From contig CANIHJ010000012.1 of NCBI GenBank assembly GCA_947467385.1, forward strand, positions 1-37,560: 37,560 bases of DNA, written 5' to 3'. Of this stretch, positions 32,592 through 37,560 are shown piece after piece. Source of the stretch: Deltaproteobacteria bacterium (GTDB taxonomy: Bacteria > Bdellovibrionota_C > UBA2361 > OMII01). Within the stretch, counting starts at the first letter, position 1, and each line of letters begins with the position of its first letter. The notes beneath the pieces were generated by a model. That model was not told where the DNA came from and did not search any database. It was given only the letters and a program-made list of their open reading frames with translations. Both the position numbers and the translations under genes were made by a program.

Positions 32592-33572
32592 CTAGTACGC
32601 TCCCACGACCACAATCCCCGGCCCCTCAACTTTGCCGCTCACAACCTTCTTCGAGCCCTCATTGCGAACCTTTATCTCCTGGCCAATGGCACCAGAGTCA
32701 ATGGCGGTGCCGGTCGCGGTCACCTCAAGACGCCCGCTTCTGACCACGATCATAACTGGAGACCCGGCAGTTATGACTGGCGGAATAGACAGGGTGCTCG
32801 CCTTAAACAGTTCACCTTGCCCTACGTCCCGGGAGAGTACGTGCCCAAGGATGTCGCCAAGGTTCTCGACGCCTTCTCGCGAAGAATTTGAGTCGACTGT
32901 TTTTGCGAGCTGAACATCCATGGCCTCCACTACTGCGCCCCGCTTCAGGGGCTTCGTCGCGACGGGCATCATGCGCCACCTGTCCGCGAAGGCCTTGAGC
33001 TGAAACCGAGCCTCATCGGAGCTCGCAAGGCTGCGGTAGTCGATGCCAAGATGGCCTGGATTCGTCGTCGACAAGGCAACTACCTCAACTCCGCCGCTGT
33101 CAGCGGGGATCCGGATCGGCCGGTCAATGACGAGCTTTTTTACGTCAACCTGCTGCGGATTCTTCCCCAGAAAAGATGACAAGGCGCTCTCTAGCTCGTT
33201 GAGTGAGACCTCCCGGAACGAGCGCGTAACAGAGACATCACGCGGAATAGTGTACCGAATGCTGGACAGGTCCACTCCTGCGTCCTGAATTTTTGCCAAG
33301 ATCTGCGTCCCCTCGATCTGGGCCGACTCTCCCGCCTTCGGGCTCGACACGATTGGGATGCCCTTGAGCCGAATAATCTGGGAGTCATCCTCCACCCGAG
33401 GAGAGATAATATCAGCAACCTCACCAAGCGTTACCATCGGGCCGGTTGCTACGACGGTGGAGCGCCCGTGCACCGAAATGCCGCTGAAGGCTGGGGTCTG
33501 CGGCGCCTCAGCCGCGAGGGGCTCGCACACGCAGAAAACAGCTGCTGCTATGAGAAACGCCAGATGCTTCAT
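32592..33572 (-). CDS. flgA: P-ring assembly chaperone FlgA
   Basis: The 326-residue precursor has an export signal (first 22 residues, ending near PLAAEA). Its C-terminal half is FlgA-like with the SAF region: 'KPLKRGAVVEAMDVQLAK', 'GHVLSRDVGQGELFKASTL', 'GSPVMIVVRSGRLEVTATG' and 'VRNEGSKKVVSGKV'. FlgA assists assembly of FlgI into the P-ring in the periplasm. It lies four bases after flgG. Confidence 0.92.
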   Translation of the reverse strand: MKHLAFLIAAAVFCVCEPLAAEAPQTPAFSGISVHGRSTVVATGPMVTLGEVADIISPRVEDDSQIIRLKGIPIVSSPKAGESAQIEGTQILAKIQDAGVDLSSIRYTIPRDVSVTRSFREVSLNELESALSSFLGKNPQQVDVKKLVIDRPIRIPADSGGVEVVALSTTNPGHLGIDYRSLASSDEARFQLKAFADRWRMMPVATKPLKRGAVVEAMDVQLAKTVDSNSSREGVENLGDILGHVLSRDVGQGELFKASTLSIPPVITAGSPVMIVVRSGRLEVTATGTAIDSGAIGQEIKVRNEGSKKVVSGKVEGPGIVVVGAY

Positions 33573-33576
33573 GTCA

Positions 33577-34365
33577 TTACCTCTTCAAGTTAATTGCCTG
33601 TGACAGCATCTCATCCGCCGTCGTTATGCCTTTTGAGGACGCCTCGTACGCGCGCTGGGCTGTGATCATGTTCACGACCTGCTCCACGACGCTCACGTTA
33701 CTGCTCTCAAGGAACCCTTGGTTGAGGCGGCCGAAGCCGTTCTCGCTGAAAATTCCGGTTACTGGAGCTCCGGAAGCCAATGTCTCCTCGTAAAAGCTCT
33801 GCCCGACCGCCTTTAGGCCTGAGTTGTTTGGGAACCGCACGGCCGTAAGCTGCCCTATTTGCACCGGGTTGACGTTATTTGGCTGCTTGACGCTCACCGT
33901 ACCGTCTTGGGCGACGCTGATCCCCAAGGAGTCGAGAGGAACCGAGAGTCCGGGCGCTACCAGGAACCCATCGGGGGTCACGATCTGCCCATTCTGGTTG
34001 AGCTGGAAGGAGCCTGCCCGGGAGTACACAAGATTTCCATCGGGGCGGGTGACCTGGAAGAACCCGTCGCCCTCAATCGCGATGTCAAGCTGGTTGCCCG
34101 TCGAAGCAAGGTCTCCCTGCGTAAATATCTTCTGTACGGAGACGGTCTTCACTCCTAATCCCACCTGCACGCCGGACGGCTTCGTCGTCGTCTGGGAGCT
34201 CGGGGATCCAGGCTCCTGAACATACTGGTAGATGAGGTCCTGGAACTCTGCCCGGCTCTTCTTGAACCCGGTCGTGTTGACGTTCGCCAAGTTGTTGGAG
34301 ATGACGTCGATGTTCGTCTCCTGTGCATTCATGCCAGTCGCTGCTGAATAGAGTGCCCTAATCAT
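33577..34365 (-). CDS. flgG: Distal rod protein FlgG
   Basis: The 262-residue protein is a canonical FlgG: 'MIRALYSAATGMNAQETNID' at the start, then 'VISNNLANVNTTGFKKSRAEFQDL', 'FTQGDLASTGNQLDIAIEGDGFFQV', 'SRAGSF', and the C-terminal 'NVSVVEQVVNMITAQRAYEASSK'. It builds the distal part of the axial rod. No signal peptide, as expected for a substrate of the flagellar type III exporter. Confidence 0.97.
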   Translation of the reverse strand: MIRALYSAATGMNAQETNIDVISNNLANVNTTGFKKSRAEFQDLIYQYVQEPGSPSSQTTTKPSGVQVGLGVKTVSVQKIFTQGDLASTGNQLDIAIEGDGFFQVTRPDGNLVYSRAGSFQLNQNGQIVTPDGFLVAPGLSVPLDSLGISVAQDGTVSVKQPNNVNPVQIGQLTAVRFPNNSGLKAVGQSFYEETLASGAPVTGIFSENGFGRLNQGFLESSNVSVVEQVVNMITAQRAYEASSKGITTADEMLSQAINLKR

Positions 34366-34381
34366 AGTGTCTCCCTAGTGC

Positions 34382-35137
34382 CTATGAACTTCGTTTGCCC
34401 ACTTGCGATATGGCGGCCTGATTCAGGCCGTCGATCGTCTGCGCGGCCTTCGAATAGGCATCGAAGGCGCGATTCGTCGAAATCAGGTCGATCATCCCGG
34501 TCACTACCGAAGCATTAGACAGCTCAACAGCGCGCGGCTCCACAAATGGATCAACCTGCACCGGAGCCGCTCCGGTGCGCTTGAATCGGGCCCCGGCAAC
34601 AGCCTCAAGACCGTCAGTTTTATCAAAATGCACTACCTGAAGGCGCCCAACATTTATGCCCTGTATCTGCACGCTGCCATCCTGCGTGATGACGGCGCCT
34701 GGAGCGCCAATCTGGATATTTCCGCCATCTCCCACCACTCGCATCCCATCCTGCGTCACGAGCTCGCCATTCTGGGAAACAGTGAAGTTGCCTGCTCGGG
34801 TGTACCGCTGCCCCTCCGGCGTGTTAATGACGAAAAAGTCGTTCTCATTCCTAAGCGCCACGTCGAACGGATTGCCTGTGTACCGGATAGCGCCTTGAGT
34901 GAAGTCGATCACGGACCTGTACGCCGTGACGATCGGGGCCCGCTTGAGATCTCCTTCCGCGAGCGCGCTGCTTCCCATCTGTCCCGAGAGGGTGTCGGAA
35001 AACTCCTTCATCTCAGGGATAAGATACTGGCGCTTGAACCCAACCGTATTGCTGTTGGCCAAATTGTTGTTCTGCACCTCGAGCTTTTTCATTTGAAAAA
35101 GACCGGCTGACAGGGCTGTGTAGGTTCCGATATCCAT
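34382..35137 (-). CDS. flgF: Proximal rod protein FlgF
   Basis: The 251-residue protein has the rod-family start ('MKKLEVQNNNLANSNTVGFKRQ', residues 16-37) and 'DFTQGAIRYTGNPFDVALRNENDFFVI'. A C-terminal 'NASVVTGMIDLISTNRAFDAYSKA' completes the family pattern. Sequence and position directly before flgG identify it as FlgF, a proximal rod subunit, and not a second FlgG. The flgG start follows 16 bases after its stop. Confidence 0.92.
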   Translation of the reverse strand: MDIGTYTALSAGLFQMKKLEVQNNNLANSNTVGFKRQYLIPEMKEFSDTLSGQMGSSALAEGDLKRAPIVTAYRSVIDFTQGAIRYTGNPFDVALRNENDFFVINTPEGQRYTRAGNFTVSQNGELVTQDGMRVVGDGGNIQIGAPGAVITQDGSVQIQGINVGRLQVVHFDKTDGLEAVAGARFKRTGAAPVQVDPFVEPRAVELSNASVVTGMIDLISTNRAFDAYSKAAQTIDGLNQAAISQVGKRSS

Positions 35138-35151
35138 GCGCTACGCCTTGC

Positions 35152-36030
35152 TTACGCGTTCGGTTGACGTCTCGTAGTACCCAGAGCGCCGAGCCGCGGA
35201 TCCCCGAGCATTACGCTGGAGGTTTCCGAGCCCTTCGACTCATCGTTTCCCCTATCCACTTCAATCATCTGGGACAGCATCTTCACGCCCTCAACGGGGA
35301 GCTTTGTACGAGCGGCCACACGCTCAAGCTCAACGCCCTCCCGCAGCATCTTCTCTGCGGCGGCGTACACCTTCTGAACCTCTGAGCCCTCCGTGGAAGC
35401 CGCTTTCGCATATGCTGAGGCGGAGCGTGCGGCCGGCGCGCTGGCCGATGCCCGGCTGGGCTCGCGGGCGGAAGCTGCCTCTGAAGCTGATCGTTGCGGC
35501 GCTTGCGGCCGACGAGGATCTTGCTGGGAAGGCCTTTCAGGCGTCGGCCGTGCCGGAGCTTTCTGGGCTTGCGTCGGCCGCTGGGGGGCAGTCGCTGGCT
35601 CGCCCTCCGAAACAAAGATATCGTCCGCAGATGCCTCGGAAGCCGCTTGCTGCCGCGGCCTCTGCGCCTGGGTGCCCCGGGCTGCGAGGAGCTCATTGAG
35701 CCGAGCCTGGGCTGTTGCCGCAATTGACTCTATGCGCTTGCCAACCTCTTCTCCCTCAAGAACTGAGCGGCTTACCCGCCGCTCGGATTCCTCAAGCTCT
35801 GTTAGGTATTTCTGTATGGCACTCTCCCGACGCAAGAGCTGGTCATTCAGGTGCTTACCCGCAATCTCGGCGTCCGCCATGAGGCTCTTCAGGGCAGCCT
35901 CAAGCTCAAGGGTCTGCGGCAGGAGGGCTTGCGCTCGCGACGCCTTAATGGACCGGAACGCAATCGTGAATACCGCGGTTATGAGACCGAGGTCGACCGC
36001 CAACTGCCAAAGAGAGAGCTGATTGATCAT
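35152..36030 (-). CDS. Membrane-anchored coiled-coil protein, DUF2802-like
   Basis: The 292-residue protein has one N-terminal membrane segment (about residues 5-25) and a probable coiled coil (about 40-115). A long Ala/Pro/Gln/Arg-rich linker leads to a small C-terminal helical unit ('KVYAAAEKMLREGVELERVAARTKLPVEGVKMLSQM') resembling the helix-turn-helix-like end of DUF2802 proteins. Such genes recur in flagellar operons but have no assigned function. I start it at the ATG at 36030, where AAGG lies upstream and the membrane segment follows. It heads the flagellar operon seen here, 14 bases before flgF. Confidence 0.65.
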   Translation of the reverse strand: MINQLSLWQLAVDLGLITAVFTIAFRSIKASRAQALLPQTLELEAALKSLMADAEIAGKHLNDQLLRRESAIQKYLTELEESERRVSRSVLEGEEVGKRIESIAATAQARLNELLAARGTQAQRPRQQAASEASADDIFVSEGEPATAPQRPTQAQKAPARPTPERPSQQDPRRPQAPQRSASEAASAREPSRASASAPAARSASAYAKAASTEGSEVQKVYAAAEKMLREGVELERVAARTKLPVEGVKMLSQMIEVDRGNDESKGSETSSVMLGDPRLGALGTTRRQPNA

Positions 36031-36102
36031 AGTTTTTACCTTTTTGGGCCACTGGTGACGTGTCAAAAACCAAGGCCGAAACGGGGATCACCCGTCATAG
36101 GC

Positions 36103-36130
36103 TTGACTCAGCACGATTCCTTGCTAGAGC
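36103..36130 (+). promoter_or_regulatory. Candidate extended -10 promoter for aminotransferase-hemF
   Basis: TTGACT (36103-36108, 5 of 6 to consensus) and TAGAGC (36125-36130) are 16 bases apart, and a TG lies one base before the -10 (36122-36123), an extended -10 feature. It points to the aminotransferase gene about 130 bases downstream. The opposite strand has a perfect TTGACA (36063-36058) facing the flagellar operon, but no fitting -10. Confidence 0.4.
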
Positions 36131-36259
36131 TAACCAGTTGAATTAACATCGACCTGGCTTTGCTCCACTCAGCACCGGAGGCTTCTGCCTATAGCAATGG
36201 CAAGTCCCTTGCCACCGCCGATGACGGAGTGACGCAAGCAACCCCATCACGGTGCCCCT

Positions 36260-37402
36260 ATGTACAAAGAGAGACTCCTAACCCCTGGCCCAACTCCGAT
36301 CCCACAGCGGGTGCTGCAGGCTATGGACCTACCCATGCTCCATCACCGAAGCGACGTTTTTAAGAAAGAGCTCATAAAGGCATGCGAAGGAACCCGCTGG
36401 CTCCTGGGCTGGGACAGCGATCCGATCTTTCTGGCGTGCTCAGGCACCGGAGCCATGGAGGCCTCGTTGCTCAACACCTGCGCGCCAGGCGACACGATTA
36501 TCACGGTAAATGGCGGAGTGTTCGGCGCGCGATGGGGCAAGATCGCGGAGCGGCTGCAGCTCCAGGCAAAGGAGATCGAAGTTTCGTGGGGATCCCCGGT
36601 GACGGTTGAACAGGCGCAGCAGGCGGTTCTTGCCAACCCGCACGCAAAGGCTTTTTGCATCCAGCACAGCGAAACGAGCACGACTGTGCTCCATCCCGTC
36701 GCGGAGGTTCTGTGCGCAGTAAAGGCCGCTGCTCCAAAGATGCTCACGATCGTTGACGGCATCTCATCATGCGCAACCACCCCGTTTCCGGGCAACCCGT
36801 CCACGGTCGACATGTACATCGCTGGGTCGCAGAAGGCGCTCATGCTTCCCCCGGGGCTCTCGATTATGGTTCTCTCCCAACTCGCGTGGGATTCGGTTGA
36901 GGCTGGCCCAAAGCGCTCGCTCTATTTTGACCTCGCCGGAGAACGCAAATCCCTCAAGGGAGGAGAAACATCCTGGACCCCTGCATCAACCATCATCGTG
37001 GGCCTCAATGCGGCGATTGACATGTTCAAGGCGGAGGGCCTTGAGCCGATCTACAGGCGTCACGAGCTCCTCTCGCGCATGGCACGACGTGGCGTGCGGG
37101 CCCTCGGATGCGAGGTGCTTGCTCCTGACGCCCCGTGCCCGAGCGTTACGGGCTTCGTTCCGCCACCATCTATTGACGCAGACGCTCTCCGCTCTGCCGT
37201 GCGCTCCCGTTTCGGAATCCGCCTCGCCGGAGGCCAAGGAAAGTTTAAGGGCAAGGTCATACGCATCGGCCACATGGGATACGTGGACCCCTTCGATGTC
37301 ACCGCAACGATTTCAGCGCTCGGACTCTCGCTCAAGTCGATGGGGGCCCCAGTGCAGGCAGGCGACGCCCTCGCCGAATGCCTTAAGGAGCTCGACGCAT
37401 GA
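36260..37402 (+). CDS. Class V PLP-dependent aminotransferase (alanine-glyoxylate/serine type)
   Basis: The 380-residue protein matches the class V group of alanine:glyoxylate / serine:pyruvate aminotransferases and the related small subunit of soluble hydrogenase. It starts 'LLTPGPTPIPQRVLQAM', has 'GTGAMEASLLNT' (62-73), Asp166 in 'VDGISS' and the PLP lysine Lys192 in 'GSQKALMLPPGL', and ends with 'RIGHMGYVDPFDV'. It transfers amino groups between small amino acids and 2-oxo acids; exact partners cannot be read. Its stop overlaps the hemF start by four bases (ATGA). Confidence 0.9.
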   Translation: MYKERLLTPGPTPIPQRVLQAMDLPMLHHRSDVFKKELIKACEGTRWLLGWDSDPIFLACSGTGAMEASLLNTCAPGDTIITVNGGVFGARWGKIAERLQLQAKEIEVSWGSPVTVEQAQQAVLANPHAKAFCIQHSETSTTVLHPVAEVLCAVKAAAPKMLTIVDGISSCATTPFPGNPSTVDMYIAGSQKALMLPPGLSIMVLSQLAWDSVEAGPKRSLYFDLAGERKSLKGGETSWTPASTIIVGLNAAIDMFKAEGLEPIYRRHELLSRMARRGVRALGCEVLAPDAPCPSVTGFVPPPSIDADALRSAVRSRFGIRLAGGQGKFKGKVIRIGHMGYVDPFDVTATISALGLSLKSMGAPVQAGDALAECLKELDA

Positions 37403-37560
37403 CATCGCTTCACGAACGCGCATCTGCCCTATTCAAGGAAATTCAGTCTCACATCTGCTCTGCGCTCGAAACGGTCGATGGCTCAGCTCTATTCCTCAGT
37501 GACGAGTGGTCACGAACGGACGCTAACGGGGGGCACGGTGGCGGTGGCCTGACCCGAATC
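37399..37560 (+). CDS. hemF: Coproporphyrinogen III oxidase, aerobic (5' part only)
   Basis: The frame from ATG 37399 runs open to the window edge for 54 codons. It shows the start of HemF: 'ALFKEIQSHICSALETVDGS', 'DEWSRTD' and the Gly-rich 'GGGGLTRI' that precedes the HemF core. HemF is the oxygen-dependent enzyme making protoporphyrinogen IX in haem synthesis, which implies an aerobic or facultative life. The rest of the gene lies outside the window. Coupled to the aminotransferase by a four-base overlap. Confidence 0.85.
   Translation, partial: MTSLHERASALFKEIQSHICSALETVDGSALFLSDEWSRTDANGGHGGGGLTRI

Noticed and set aside
35393-36022. Open frame of 209 codons on the plus strand, Ala/Ser/Arg-rich
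   Set aside because: It is antisense to the coiled-coil gene heading the flagellar operon and mirrors its low-complexity linker.
1-37560. CRISPR arrays, transposases, integrases, tRNA or rRNA genes
   Set aside because: I found no regularly spaced repeats, no mobile-element proteins among the coding frames and no tRNA/rRNA-like segment; intergenic spaces are nearly all under 300 bases.

Overview
The window is a gene-dense stretch of chromosome from a Gram-negative, flagellated bacterium. Evidence for two membranes is direct: L-ring and P-ring flagellar genes (flgH, flgI), several predicted lipoproteins and periplasmic enzymes. A coupled csrA-fliW pair, which gammaproteobacteria lack, together with a homogentisate-type tyrosine pathway and bacillithiol-type genes, points away from Enterobacteria. 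A deltaproteobacterial-type or Bdellovibrionota-like lineage, or an uncultured relative, would fit, but the sequence alone does not fix the taxon. I see no tRNA, rRNA, insertion sequence, prophage gene or CRISPR array; this reads as core and metabolic chromosome.

Layout. Bases 1-5200 hold a GroES-like protein, a C45-type lipoprotein hydrolase, a serine alpha/beta-hydrolase lipoprotein and a GT39 membrane glycosyltransferase. The 320-base divergent gap between the last two contains a sigma70-like promoter, a tiny leader ORF and a long intrinsic-terminator hairpin, which together suggest a small RNA or an attenuator. Bases 5202-6121 (minus strand) are csrA-fliW, both with unusual C-terminal tails. 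Bases 6315-13145 are housekeeping: M42 aminopeptidase, HtpX, a cyclophilin, a DsbA-like protein, a phosphofructokinase and MurJ, with two clear intrinsic terminators.

Bases 13149-17902 (minus strand) form a tight four-gene operon, mmsA-urc1-urc4-upp. It matches the rare URC uracil-catabolism route (uracil phosphoribosyltransferase, a GTP-cyclohydrolase-II-like Urc1 and DUF1688/Urc4) plus an acylating semialdehyde dehydrogenase that could turn the C3 product into acetyl-CoA. A metal-dependent amidohydrolase is transcribed divergently from it. Bases 19317-22374 (plus strand) are a translationally coupled trio: 4-hydroxyphenylpyruvate dioxygenase, fumarylacetoacetase and an unknown protein. The homogentisate dioxygenase and maleylacetoacetate isomerase that should sit between the first two steps are absent from the window.

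Bases 22392-26406 (minus strand) are a compact cluster of a thioredoxin-fold protein, a GT2 glycosyltransferase, a BshB1-type deacetylase, a distant BshC-like protein and a DUF192 lipoprotein. It looks like part of a bacillithiol-like thiol pathway. Bases 26509-36030 (minus strand) are a long flagellar rod, ring and hook-junction operon: DUF2802-like gene, flgF, flgG, flgA, flgH, flgI, rod-binding flgJ, flgM, flgN, flgK, flgL. At the right edge a class V aminotransferase overlaps the start of a truncated hemF.
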